Shown here: positions 46,306 through 57,796 of the stretch, piece by piece
How positions within the stretch are numbered: position 1 is the stretch's first letter
Layout: every line of letters starts with the position of its first letter
Source of the DNA: Aspidapion aeneum
Taxonomy: Eukaryota; Arthropoda; Insecta; Coleoptera; Brentidae
DNA: 64,000 nucleotides
NCBI GenBank assembly: GCA_963576565.1
Contig: OY755038.1
Span: 178,118,438-178,182,437 of the forward strand
Reading direction: 5' to 3'
The notes under the pieces: model-generated
Database searches by the model: none
Told to the model about the DNA's origin: nothing
What the model saw: the letters and a program-made list of their open reading frames with translations, nothing else
Made by a program: the position numbers and the translations under genes

Positions 46306-46430
46306 GGGTTATCGTGTTTCAGACAGACAGACAGACAACGTTTCAAAATTTTAGTGGTTAGGCCTTTTTGACCTAAATAAATTATTTTAAGTGCAAATAG
46401 AATAGAAACGTTTCTTCTTACGCCCACAAT

Positions 46431-46478
46431 AACTTTCTGAGCAGTCCCATAAGGACGAAACAGTTTACTGTCAACACT
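46431..46478 (+). ncRNA. Hammerhead-like ribozyme motif, copy 1
   Basis: Core strand CTGAGCA (46437-46443), helix II GTCC/GGAC (46444-46447 and 46453-46456), GAAA (46457-46460), helix III CAG-TTTA-CTG (46461-46470), cleavage triplet GTC ending at 46472, helix I strand AACACT (46473-46478). The defects are C in place of the catalytic G8 of CTGANGA, and a helix I 5' strand (AACTTT) that pairs poorly. Probably inactive. Confidence 0.65.
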
Positions 46479-46609
46479 TATTAGGTGTCCATTAGATCTT
46501 CGACCCTAGTGAGGTTAAGCTTTTAAGCTACCCACGGAAAAATATGAGAGAAACAAAAACTCCTTTTACGCGATTAGCCACGAAACTTGTTTGATTTTTA
46601 AATTCACGG
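46431..46609 (+). repeat. Direct repeat upstream of the RTE-like LINE (with hammerhead-like motif)
   Basis: About 180 bp matches 49534-49714 in the same orientation (ACTTATTAGGTGTCCATTAG, AGATCTT, GAG..TTAAGCTTT, GCTACC.ACGGAAAAATAT, GCCACGAAA, TTTAAATTCACGG). It begins with the hammerhead-like fold. Unlike LTRs, upstream sequence is not shared. Confidence 0.8.
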
Positions 46610-46880
46610 TTTTTTTAATAAAATGTCACGTTTAATAGTATTATTTGGCTTCAAAAACTCCGCTATACCAGTCTCAAGCCTGGGGTCCCATTGCACTAAC
46701 GGGAAAGGAGGAGAGGGGGGAGTAACAACCTCGTAAAAAACCAGGGTTCATCTGGCCCGGATGATAGCACCCTGTAAGAGCTCCTACCTAGGATCACAGG
46801 TGAAGAAGATGCTGCCTTGTAGTACCGGCGGGCGTTGGAATCGTCAAAGGCTAGGGGAAGAAAACCTCGATCAAAAATTA

Positions 46881-46952
46881 CCTGGTCCTCCTAAGGTCAC
46901 TATATAACGAAGTTAAGGAACTTCGTTATACAGTGACCTTAGGTCATCCAGG
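46881..46952. repeat. Strong hairpin upstream of the RTE-like LINE frame
   Basis: 25-base arms at 46890-46914 and 46919-46943 pair with one mismatch around a 4-base loop (AAGG). Weaker pairing extends the stem to about 34 bases. It lies some 130 bases before the first ATG of the LINE and may be part of its 5' UTR. Confidence 0.8.
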
Positions 46953-47076
46953 TTGGGGTTGGGGCATCAGACTAACACTCTGATACCCGGAAAAAACGTA
47001 CACTATTAAAAAACCCAATCAAACGCCTCGGAAAGAAAAGAAAAACCTAAGACGAACCAAGCAAAGAAACAGGAAT

Positions 47077-49259
47077 ATGATTTTTGGTACATGGAACGTA
47101 CAAGGAATGGGTCGAAAAGTTAACGAAATAGTACATGAGTGCAGCAGAATAAGCAGAAGTACATCTAGAGAAATTGTCATATTGGGAGATTTAAATAGTA
47201 GAACCGGTAACAGAATTAATGATCTGACAGTCGGCCAATATGGAGAAAATATTGTTAATTACAATGGAAATCGGCTAATTACAGTATGTGAGCAATTAGA
47301 CCTAAAAATCCAAAACGGTTTTTTTCAACATAAGGAAATACACAAATATACCTAGACCAAACCCTCACAAAACCTGAAATCCGTCATTGATTATCTTATC
47401 ACTAAACAAAAGACAAAACTAAAAATTCAAGATGTCAGAACAAAGCATGGATCAACATGCGGAAGTGATCACTATTTTCTGGAGTCCAAAATTCTCTTTC
47501 CTTATCAAGGCCGAAGCCTGCATCAACAACATCTTGATGATACAGTAATTGAAGAAATTGATCACTGTAAATATAATCTACTAAGCCTAGAACATGACAG
47601 CGTAAAAAACTTATACAAAAAGAGACTGAACGAAAAACTTAATACAAGTTCAGGTGAAACCCCAGATGAGGAATACAAATGTATTACATTAAGCATCCAT
47701 CAAGCTGCAAAAGAAGCACTAGGATTAGTGGAAGACACTTCTAAAAGAAGAAAATCATACCGGTGGGATGCTGAGATTGAAAAAGAAATAGAGGAAAAAA
47801 TGAAATTATATCACACCTATGTATCCCAAAAGACAGATAGAAGCAGAGAAGAATACAAAATCACGCAATCAAAGGTGAGAAGAATGATCAGTGATAAGAA
47901 GAATCTTTCGTGGACGCAAAAGTGCCAGAAAATAGATTCTTACTTAGGAGGTAGGAGAAGTACCGAAAGCTGGAAAACTATAAGATCGATTAAAAAAGAA
48001 ACATGCAGAGATATCATTTCACCAATACCAGACAAAGAATGGGATGAACATTTTAAAAAACTTTTAACTGAAGATACAGCAGAATTCAAGGAAGAAGAAA
48101 GAGACAATATAATTAGAACGATGGGATCTCCAGTACCCCTCACAATCTCTGAGGTCAAAAACGTGTGCACAACCTTAAAAAGCGGTAAATCTGCCGGACC
48201 CGGAAATATCCCAGCTGAACTTATTAAATATGGCACAGAAGAACTGTTTTGGAGATTACGGAATCTTTTTTAAAAATATTTAAATGGAACTGTAGTACCA
48301 ACTGAGTGGAAAACGTCATATATCTCCACAATACACAAAAAAGGACGGAAATATATATGTGACAATTATAGAGGTATATCTGTGACTAGTACGCTAAGCA
48401 GAATATACGGTAAAATAATAAGAAATAAAGTTGAAAGCGAATATAAAGACATGAAGGCAGAAGAACAAGCCGGTTACAGGGCGGGTAGATCAACTTCAGA
48501 TCATCTCTTTTGTATAACCCAAGTTATTGAAAAGAAAATGGCATACGGACAAGAGCTGCATCTGCCTTACGTCGATTTGCAGAAGGCATATGATAGTATA
48601 CCACTAAATCTAGTTTGGAAAGCGTTGGAAAACACAAACATAAGCGTACAACTAATCAAGGCCATTAAAGGGTTATACAGCAGCGAATTCAGTGCAATGA
48701 TGAGTATAAATACTTAGGTCTAAAAATTTCAGCTGACGGAACACTGGACAAAGCTATAAAAGATCGTAACGTACAAGGAAGAAAAGCAATAACTTGGGAC
48801 CAAAGTATATCAAAACATAACAAAAAGCTTATATATAACACCATTGTAAAAAGTATTATTACATACGGCTCAGAAGTATGGCCAATCAAGGATAGAACAG
48901 AAAAAATGCTTTTCGCTACGGAGATGGACTATTGGAGAAGAGCAGCAGGGAAATCAAAAAGAGAAAAAGTTACAAATCAAAGAATAAGAAAAATTATGAC
49001 AGGGGGTGAACGTACTTTAGTGGATGATATAAGAACAAAACAACTGGTGTGGTACGGACATGTACAAAGAATGAATGATGAAAGACTACCTAAACAAATA
49101 CTACAATGGAAACCAACTGGCCGAAGAAAACGAGGACCGCCAAGGAGAAGCTGGAGAGAAGGAATAGACAGTGAAATAAGAATAAGAGGCCTAGATGATG
49201 AATTATGGGCAAACAGAAACGAGTGGAGATTGGGTATCGGAAGACGTAGAACGTTGTGA
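47077..49259 (+). pseudogene. RTE-like LINE ORF2: endonuclease and RT, internally deleted
   Basis: One reading frame runs from GTWNVQGMGRKVNEI (endonuclease start, 47077) through GDLNSRTGNR, a TAG at 47353-47355 where Trp is usual (HKYT then stop), IDYLITKQ and SDHYFLESK, to the RT N-terminal region (47728-48270). A TAA at 48271-48273 interrupts it, and it continues with HKKGRKYICDNYRGIS, EQAGYRAGRSTSDHL and YVDLQKAYDSIP. Near 48705 a deletion removes the segment that should contain the YADD box. The remainder (EYKYLGLKISADG, WYGHVQRMNDERLPKQ, GRRKRGPPRRSW, ending 49259) is in another frame. The endonuclease start and C-terminal region suggest the RTE clade. Confidence 0.8.
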
Positions 49260-49533
49260 AACCGATAAATATATATATATATGACTTCTAAAAATTCCGC
49301 TGATTGACGCTCACATGTCTGATGGCGGGTAAAAACGCTAATCAGTGTTGATCTGGCCTGAAAGACAAAAGAGCTGTCGTAGGTCATGGATGATTTGTTT
49401 CTTTTTATTTGCAATCGATGTTTTCATTGATGGATATGTATAGCAGTTTATTTTTGCCTGCTCTTGTTCTAGTTTCTAGGATTAGAGACAAAACCGTCTA
49501 TTTAACTTCGCAAGAGTGTTACATTGACCAAGC
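49260..49533. other. LINE 3' flank, no gene seen
   Basis: A short TA run (49268-49280) follows the LINE stop. No poly(A) tail is visible. Confidence 0.45.
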
Positions 49534-49581
49534 AGTGTTCTGAGGACTCCCATTAGGACGAAACAGTTACCTGTTAACACT
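49534..49581 (+). ncRNA. Hammerhead-like ribozyme motif, copy 2
   Basis: Helix I AGTGTT (49534-49539) pairs perfectly with AACACT (49576-49581). Core strand CTGAGGA (49540-49546) matches CTGANGA; helix II is TCC/GGA with a C-C mismatch at its first pair (CTCC/GGAC); GAAA at 49560-49563; helix III CAG-TTAC-CTG; cleavage triplet GTT ending at 49575. The order is that of a type I hammerhead. The single helix II mismatch is the only core-adjacent defect, so this copy may retain some activity. Confidence 0.7.
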
Positions 49582-49714
49582 TATTAGGTGTCCATTAGAT
49601 CTTGGACACCCGTGAGATTAAGCTTTCGAGCTACCTACGGAAAAATATAAGAGAAACCATAACTCCTTTTTACCCGACTAGCCACGAAATTTGTTTGAAT
49701 CTTTAAATTCACGG
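49534..49714 (+). repeat. Direct repeat downstream of the RTE-like LINE (with hammerhead-like motif)
   Basis: This is the partner of 46431-46609. Together they bracket the LINE at a spacing of about 3.1 kb. Confidence 0.8.
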
Positions 49715-49930
49715 GTACTAAATTTCACATTTGTTTCTATCACAGGTTATCCATTTATTGGGTAATCCGTGCTTTTATACCTAAGGCACGAATGACTAAA
49801 AAGTATAAAGATCATAGTTCCAATCAATTATAGAGGAGTGCAGTTAGAAACTACTTAAGTAATAAACATTTGAAATGACCCGGATCGGTCCAAATTATTG
49901 CCGACTCTTTTTAGGATCACTTGAGGTCCC

Positions 49931-50292
49931 CGGCTCCGGTTCAAAAGAGCGACATATTAAAACAGCGACATTTAAAACAGCGACATGTTAACCATTTTAA
50001 CGTTGATTACAAGTGACTGGCAGTGGGTTAATTTAACGTTTTTTGATGTTTGAGCGAAACTGAAATACCGGGTGTGACAAGTCATAAGACGCTTTTTTTA
50101 AGTGTTGCTTAATGTTGATTTTTGAATTGTCGCTCTTTTAAATATCGCTGTTTTGATATGTCGCTGTTTTTATTAGATGTCGCTTTTTTGAATATCGCTG
50201 TTTTGATATGTCGCCGTTTTGATATGTCGCTTTTTTGAATGTCGCTGTTTAAAATATCGTCATTTTAAATATCGCTCTTTTAAACTTGTGCC
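49931..50292. mobile_element. Foldback element built of TCGCTGTTTTGATATG-like units, 8-bp TSD
   Basis: The right half (50128-50285) is about ten tandem 15-19-bp units (TCGCTGTTTTGATATG, TCGCTTTTTTGAATA and variants). The left end (49941-49990) has three units in inverted orientation. The outermost words CGGCTCCGGTTCAAAAG and, on the minus strand at the right, CGGCACAAGTTTAAAAG correspond. GAGGTCCC flanks both sides (49923-49930 and 50293-50300), giving an 8-bp (or 9-bp) duplication, so it is a hAT- or Mutator-type non-autonomous element with repeat-built arms. Confidence 0.7.
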
Positions 50293-50300
50293 GAGGTCCC

Positions 50301-51784
50301 CAACTACAATCCACCGTTTTAAGGCCTTGAAGTATAAACTATTTTTTAAGGCCCCAAAGGCGATTCCCGATCAGCTGCCCTGGTCACTCCGGGATAGAAG
50401 CACCGATACGATATATTGGAGTTACGATACTTTTGCCTGCTATACCGAATAGTTTGGATCGTTAATTTTCTTTGCGTTATTTTTAGTATGGACACATTGC
50501 GTTTTGTATCGACGCCTACTGATCTAAGGTCAAAAAGGTTTGTTTCATAGTTCTTGCAAAAGACTACCCACTAACCCGAGATTTTTTTAAAAATTCAGAT
50601 TTTTCAACGAAAGCAATTGCAGCTACAATTTAATAGCAACCTCACAGCGCATGTTAATTACCTCCAGCCTATAAATAATGAAGGTGTCTTTTTAATTTAA
50701 AACACAAGTTTCAGGGTGGGCTCATTTTCTGATAAATTTAAAAAAGTCAGAGTTCAATCGGTTACGAAAAAGTTTCAGACTTGAAAAGTACACAAAAATA
50801 CCTACTGTTTGGAATTAGTTATAAATATAATATCTCCTTAGCAAAGGTAATGTTGATAAAGAAAATGGTATGTTTTCAAAATGGCCTTAATGTATTTGTC
50901 TGATTCTGAGGGAAAGTACCCACCCTACAGGTACATCAGCTTTTTGTATTTTCCGATTTTATTATTTCGTTTCGTGTTTCAACTCAGCTAGTACCAATTT
51001 TTTTCTTTCATTTATATCTGCTTCTATATTTCAGTTTTTGATCCAGATCGAAACAAAGTATCTGTAGTTGGATCATTCATCCCGAATCAAATATATCTTG
51101 CTATGTATTCCTGTTAAAAATTCTATTAATATAAATAATTTGAACTAATACGGCAAAAGCCTTGTTTTTAGTCGTTTATACTAATCCCACACGGGAGAAA
51201 ATTGGCCACTTTCCAAGTATTTTAACTTGTGGTTAAATTCATTAACTGTAGAAAATACGAAGTTGTGTAGCAAAGAGGCAGTCTTTTAAAAGATGGTCTA
51301 CAAAAATAGCGAGCTGGAAAGTGTTGGCCTAATTAGATTTTAACTCAAGCATTAAAATAACAGCCGCCCTTTAATTAAATTCTTGTTTATTTCTGGCGCT
51401 AACTTTTTAAGCCTGTACGGATGCAATGAGTATTTTGAAGTTTTCGCACTTGTAAAACCCAAGCATTTTTAAATTACTAAACGGAATATACGGTGTGTTT
51501 CAACTAAAAATAACAGAGACTTTTCTGGGTATTTCTTGATGAAATTTGAACAGCCTCGGACACGTCGATATTGTCGGTTTGTGTTTAGAATCCTGCAAAA
51601 TTTTTCAAAAACTATTGATTGATTTTAAAGATATGGAGCAATAAAAAACGTTTTTATTTACAGATAAATTTTAAAAAATCCCGAAATATCGACAAATTTT
51701 TATAAAAGGAAATCAAAATCTCGCAAGACCAAAATCGCACAAGTTTCAAATCGCGCAGCTCAATAATGCGCGTGCAAAAAAATT
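50301..51784. other. AT-rich intergenic DNA, no gene seen
   Basis: No recognisable coding region or RNA gene. GGTGTGTTTCAACTAAAAAT near 51493 resembles a common short-element terminus, but no partner end was found. Confidence 0.5.
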
Positions 51785-52028
51785 ATTCCGGTCCGGTCAG
51801 GCCTTATTTTGACAGTTTTGCATTGGAATATGATAGCTAATCTTTCAACATAAGGATTTTGTTTACTATACGAACCGAAATAAATATTGTCGACTTTAAT
51901 TATAGACTGTTTAAAATTCGACTTTGATAGATCAATTTTGGAAGATCAGCTGTCAGCCTGCAATGTAGGTCTGTCAAAATACTGCCTGACACTATTATTG
52001 CATGACTTTATTCTAATCCTAAGTCCCT
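51785..52028. mobile_element. Diverged MITE related to 1978-2247
   Basis: The minus strand of the right end (AGGGACTTAGG, then GCAATAATAGTGTCAGGCAG, then TTTTGACAG and CAGCTGATCTT) follows the order of the left arm at 1978. The left end (CAGGCCTTATTTTGACAG) is its inverted partner. Internal indels blur the ends. Confidence 0.5.
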
Positions 52029-52631
52029 ATTATCTTTTAAGTTTTAGCTACCAAACGATTTAAATATCCCATAAAATTAACCTAATTTACATTTGTTTGA
52101 AAATATTCCAAAAAAAACTAACCAAACACATTTTAATTTATGGATTTATGAAAAAAAAAATGCAAATAAACCAAAAAAAAGATATATTTTTTACGTTTAA
52201 TGTTACCAATTTGCGATCCTATATCAACTTTTTTTCTATGATCTATAAAAAACATAATAGAGAAAGACTCATGTTTTTCAAAAATTGGAAAACGTAATGT
52301 CTTATTGTCCTTTCTATTTTGCTTTGAAATTTGAGCGTTAATTTGGGCCTATATTTTCTTTTTGTAGGAATTCAAAATGTTTACATTCTGGACGTTACTA
52401 AATGTGGTTTGAACATCAACACAAAAGTGATCTCTTATTCAGTACCAAAGGACGCGCTAGATTTCCGAATTGCTTTGCGACACCAGCCGACGCACATTGT
52501 GTCCTTTTTATGATCTAGGGAGATTTAATTAAAACAATGAGACATGTATTTTTTTATTTTGTTTGTAGGTTAGAAACAGCTATATTATTTTATATTAAGT
52601 ATTTTTTAGAAATATAGTACAGCTATCTCTA
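52029..52631. other. AT-rich intergenic DNA, no gene seen
   Basis: Only short low-complexity open frames. Confidence 0.5.
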
Positions 52632-53090
52632 TATACAGGGTGTTATATTAAGTCTGCACCAAGGCTAACTTATTATATAAGTGAAGGAAACATATTGGTT
52701 TCTCTTAAAAAATAAACTTTGTTCCTATTATGTTTCATATTAGATAAAATAAAAATTATTTCCTTATACAGGGTGTTTATTTATGTTTGCACCATTGCTA
52801 ACTTATGATTCTAATAAAGGAATATAATATTATTTTAAAAATAAACTTTATTACCTAAACCCATTTCTTTTTGTTATTAGGTAAAAATAAATATTATTAC
52901 TTTATACATGGTGTTTCATTAAATCTGCATCGTTGCGTAGTTATGAATTAAGTTAAAAAAAACATATTATTAATAAAAAATAAGCTTTGTTAGCTAATCG
53001 TATTGCTTTTTGCTATTAAGTAAAAATAAATATTATTCCTTCATACAGGGTGTTTCATTAAGTCTGCACCATTGCTAACTTTTCTGTTAT
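52632..53090. repeat. Tandem repeat, period about 137 bp, 3.3 copies
   Basis: TACAGGGTGTTT (with variants) begins near 52634, 52770, 52907 and 53044. Each is followed by TTAAGTCTGCACCATTGC- and AATAAACTTTGTT-like blocks. Copies are about 75-85 percent alike. The head word ACAGGGTGTTTCATTAAGTC is common in insect repeats. Confidence 0.75.
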
Positions 53091-54162
53091 TGAATTTACT
53101 AGATTGGTTAAATGAGCAAACTAGTAGTATTCTTTTCGCTGATTAAGACGATTAAAATAGAAAAACAAACAAAAACGTGGTATCTATTTATTTCTTGTCC
53201 TAAAGCAACGATTTCGTTCTAAGTTTGTCTTTGTATTGGTTTGTCGGTCTGTCTGTAATGAAATGTGGTTGAGGGGGGAAGTAACTCTGATCGAGTGTCT
53301 CCCAACGTGTTTTTATGGACAAGCTTGGTGCACAATTTCAAACTGGTAACCGGTAGTAAAATACTTGTAACTAAGTTCACGGACTAATGAGCAAAGGTAA
53401 AAGTTTTTTTTAAGTGTACAAATGTCTGCTGTGTGACCTTCAGTAGTGTATGAATTTTTGATTGAATCTTACTTGATTTTCACATTTCTATTGGTTCTGA
53501 CATGGCGAGATACTCGTTTTTACGTTCAACGATTTAAATAATTCATACGCAGCAAAGGAAATAAAAATCATACAACTATATCAAACCAAGCCAAGTCAGG
53601 CCAAGCCAAACCACACAAAACTAACCGAAAAAAACCAAAGCTCCGACGGCGGCAAAAGCTCTAGGGCATCTATTACTGAATATGCAACTGGGTAGATCGC
53701 ACTTTAAATGTTACAAGCTCAGTTGCTATCAGTAAATTACCTCCAATAATTTCCTAATAAAACTCCTATACAAAATGCTGTAACTGAATTAGAAAAAACA
53801 AGGGAGAAAATCACGTTAGACCCTTTTGCACAGTAACCGCACCGTAATAGGGGCCGGGCATTGGAAATTTTTTAAAGCCCGTTCACGAATGCAGAATACC
53901 AAGAATAAAACAGATTTGTAATGTTGTTTGTTTAGTTATTACTTATTTTTTACTGCAGCAAAATACTTTTTTAAATAGAAAAAACCGTTTGTTAATATAA
54001 TTTATTGTGAATTTTGCAAAATAACAGAAATTACTTTTTCTCCAGGTCTTTATTGTTTTATTGAAAACATTTATCATAACCTGAAATAAAATAAGCATCA
54101 TCATTAAAAGTCCAATAATTTTTCTGTTTTAATGAGCTATTACTAATAAGAAAAGACACTGG
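53091..54162. other. Non-coding DNA, no gene seen
   Basis: A short GTCTGTCTG word at 53247 is followed by TAATGAAATGTGG, resembling the flank of the GGTTC array (TAATGAAATTTGG at 42591). CCAAGCCA-type low complexity lies at about 53585-53640. Confidence 0.45.
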
Positions 54163-56060
54163 AAATTATTACGGCAATAGAGACCGTTAGTCTACCTGGA
54201 ACCTCAACCCCAAGCTGATGAGTTTCGCCATAAAGTAAGAACAACCTTGGACAGAGAGAAGTAACAAAAGGTTAACATCACCGGTCAAGAACAACGGGCA
54301 ATCAAGAACCTGCAGTCTGACAAATCCATTAAGGTTCCACCTTCCGACAAAGGAAACGCAACGGTGATCATGGATGTCGAGACTTACGGCAAAAAGATCG
54401 AAGAAATTCTGGAGAAACGAGACTACAAGCAACTACCCAAAGATCCAACTACCACTATAAAAGGACGCATCTACAGAACTTTAAAGAAGTATGCTAAAAA
54501 TATCCCGGACGCTGTTAGATCCCGCCTGACTCCACACCACAGTAAGGCACCACATTTTTATGGACTACCAAAGATTCATAAAAAGGATATTCCGCTGCGA
54601 CCAATTACCAGCTCCAGGGACTTACCAAGCAGCACTTTGTCGAGGTTTTTGTTGGACATAATTTAACCACTACAGGGTAAGTCCAAATCTTTTGTTAAAA
54701 ACTCGGAACATTTTGTCTAGGTTTTAGAAGGGGTCGAATTGGATCCCGATGATGGATTTGTAAGTTTTGATGTAGAAAGTCTGTACACTAACGTGCCAAT
54801 AAATGAGTCACTCAGTATCATCAAAACCAAATTACAAACTGATGATACACTTCACGAAAGAACAACGCTATCGGTGGAGGCGGTGATGGATCTGTTGGAG
54901 CTCTGTCTCCATAACTCTTACTTTCAAGTGGAAAATCTCTTACTTTCAAGTGGAAAATAAGTTTTACGCGCAAAATGATGGACTTCCAATGGGTTTGTCT
55001 CTTTCGCCAGTGGTAGCAAATATCTACATAGAATGGTTCAAGAACCATGCGATCAACACAGCAAGAGCCAAACCTAAACAATATGGCCGGAAAATGATGA
55101 TGATGACGAACTACAGGATTTTCTACACCATCTGAACGGTATTCGACCAACAATCAAAGGCCCATGGAAATTGATTCAAACGATTAAACAGAAACATTCA
55201 AACCACTGTATATAGGAATCCAACAAACACGGGAGAGTACCTAGATTTTAATTCTGTTGCTACAAAACAAGGAGTTATCAGAAGTTTGTATTTAAGAGCC
55301 GTAAATATTTGTAGTAATAATGAAGAATTAACCACAGAAATTAACAGTATTGAAAAGGGCTTACAACAGAATGGTTATTCCGAGAAATTAATAAACTCAA
55401 CGATCTCTAAAATTAAGAACACACCAAATGTAGCAAATGTTCAAAATAATAATCCGTTGGGTGTTATTATTATTATAGAAAAAATAAGACGAATAGCCAT
55501 GCACTATAAATAAAAACAGTATTCTCATCGGGAAATACGATAAGGAGTTTTGTAACTAAAACAAAACCAGAAAATCCCTCAAATTATGAGGAATGTATTT
55601 ACCAAAAGTAAATGTAATGTACCAAAATGTGAGTGTGGTAAATTATATGTAGGTGAAACCAAACGCCCTCTTCAGGTTAGAGTAAATGAACATCTAAAAT
55701 GTACCCAATTAGGGGATATTGAAATATCTGGTTTAGCGGATAGTCAGAAGCTAAAGTTTTCCATAAGGAGTCGAAAACAGAAGTTTGTTGAAGCTGCGTT
55801 TATAATGAGAAGTTTTCAGTCAATCAAACACGGACATAACAAACATATGGAAACCCGTCGTGAAAAAAATAATTAAAAAGGGATGGACCCTCACACCTAA
55901 CAGCATACCAAGTAGTATAAGTGGTAGCCTAGAGACTAGATTGTTTAGTTTACACTTGAAAATGGTTAAATACTTACTAAACGAAACGTCGTGTTTAAAA
56001 TAAATAAAGACAATGGAAATCCGAAATTTTATTTTTACTCAATCATTGTTTCAAACAAAG
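54163..56060 (+). pseudogene. Penelope-like element PLE-2, 5'-truncated and decayed
   Basis: Collinear with PLE-1 from 32743 onward, clearly the same family. Coding pieces are 54364-54666 (RT fingers, LPKIHKKDIPLRPITSSRD), 54739-54960 (FDVESLYTNVP), 54950-55135 (DGLPMGLSLSPVVANIY), 55286-55513, and 55586-55876 (GIY-YIG: CECGKLYVGETKRPLQ with VEAAFIM in frame). A 21-bp tandem duplication (CTTACTTTCAAGTGGAAAAT, 54917-54958) and a deletion removing the YMDD box disable it. The 3' end carries the same hammerhead-like fold as PLE-1 and extends to CAAACAAAGAG, a word found at the 5' side of PLE-1. Confidence 0.82.
55952..55994 (+). ncRNA. Hammerhead-like motif in the PLE-2 3' end (decayed)
   Basis: Helix I ACAC (55952-55955) and GTGT (55991-55994), GAAA, and the CGTC cleavage region are kept. 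The CTGATGA strand has become TTGAAAAT and helix II GGTTAA/CTAAAC is weakened. Homologous to 34634-34678 but more degraded. Confidence 0.5.
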
Positions 56061-57796
56061 AGCTAATACTAATATGTTAAAAATGTCATATTTTGCAAAA
56101 CCAAATTTTATTAAAGCACCTTAAATTTTGTTTTTAATAAATACACTATATTCAGTTATGTTTTCTTTATAGGAATTATTTTTGCAAACATAAATTTTTT
56201 AAATTGATATTTCTGTTTTGTTAGACGCTATAATTTCGCTGATGCTCTAGAAAGCTTTATGATACGGCTGGGCTCGTAATCGTGTTTCATAACTTAGATT
56301 TTCTGTGAAAATAAGCCTTATTCTTAAAAAAAACTATTTATTTAATTAATGGATACAATAGTATGGGAAAGTTACGGGGTTTATTGGGAACTATATAACT
56401 AAAGCTACCACTTATCTTAATCGATAACCCTTTGCCTTCTAGTTAACATACTAAATGTCCTCACCGTTCCCCAGTACTTTCTTGCCAAAATGGCGCTGCA
56501 ATCTATATAAATATAAAAACAAAAGTTGTAGACAAAAAAAATGCATCAAAAAATACTCTGATAGTTCTGGCTAAAATGGTTTTACAGATATGAAATTTCA
56601 AACGTCATTTTGTAAAATATTTGCTTATTTTTTGTTCTTTTCTCACGAACCTCTTAAGTAAAGCTGTTTTGAAAAAAATCTAGTGACAAAATTTGTAGAC
56701 AAATAAAAAGTGCATCATACGGTACTATTCCGGTAGTTTTAGCTCATAGGGTTTTGAAGAAATTTAAATTTATTCCATTTTGTAAAATTTGTGCCTATTT
56801 CTAGTTTTTCTCAAATTACTGCAAAAATATCCGTTCTAAAAAAAAATGCTTTTTACAAAAAATGTAAAAGAAAGATGAACAAAAAAATAGTACCAGTTTG
56901 GGGGGTTATTCTAAGAACTTATAAAAATTCTGCTGAACTTTACTTATAAAGCACGGTGGGGGAGGCAGTCTGCATTTTTAGCATGTAAATAACATTGAGT
57001 TGTATAAGGCCCTGAAAGGGCCTTAGAGACTAAAAGACAAGTCATTTTTTGTTGACCCTATCTAATTTGGTTTCTATGTGCAGGTATTTCTTATACAATA
57101 AAAAAAGAGATAGAAATTATTGACCATGTGAAACAGACAATGATGATTTTGCATGCTAATAACACCCTAGATAATATATAGGTACTTTTATCTCTTTCAC
57201 ACTGACAGCATAAGTGCGACAGAAAAGCAGCTGGCTAATTTTAACCCACCTGCCGTATTTTGAGATGATTGGACCTGCTTGTCGTTTTTTACAGGGAAAA
57301 CTGGTTTTCTGTGTTGTCTAGCAACGGAAATGAATTTTTTTGAATTTTGTGCGAGAATAATAAAAAAAGAAATCTTAAAAACGTTTAAAAACAAGTTTAG
57401 AAGTAACTATTTGAGTTCAACCATAATGCGAAATTGTTTTTTATGCAAAAGAAGAAAAAAATCGATGAGAAAACAACATTTCATGGGTAAGTCGTCTTGA
57501 CGGATAGTTTTTAATAAAAAACGAGCACGTTCAGTAGCGTCACGATAGATAGTTTTTTCTGCGACCGTGCAATTTTATCCTCACACATTTTAATTCAGAA
57601 AGTCATGTCCTGTAATGTGGTGCGCCGGCCAACTCGGCACAGCCAACTGGACGCCGGACCAAAATATTTTTTTTTGATAAAATGTGTAGATGAAAAACAA
57701 AATAGATATTTTCTTATTATTTATGCAAAACCATAGTTAAAAAATCCTTTACGTAATTTTCTTGAAATTTGGTTTTGTTAATTAGAGTTAAATCCA
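56061..57796. other. Non-coding DNA with an old two-copy repeat
   Basis: TTGTAGACAAA, TGCATCA and ATTTTGTAAAAT words recur with a spacing of about 170-180 bp between 56520 and 56830, an old two-copy repeat. No gene seen in the rest. Confidence 0.45.

Noticed and set aside
52632..53090. Hammerhead or other ribozyme in the 137-bp array
   Set aside because: No GAAA/CTGANGA combination in either strand of the units.
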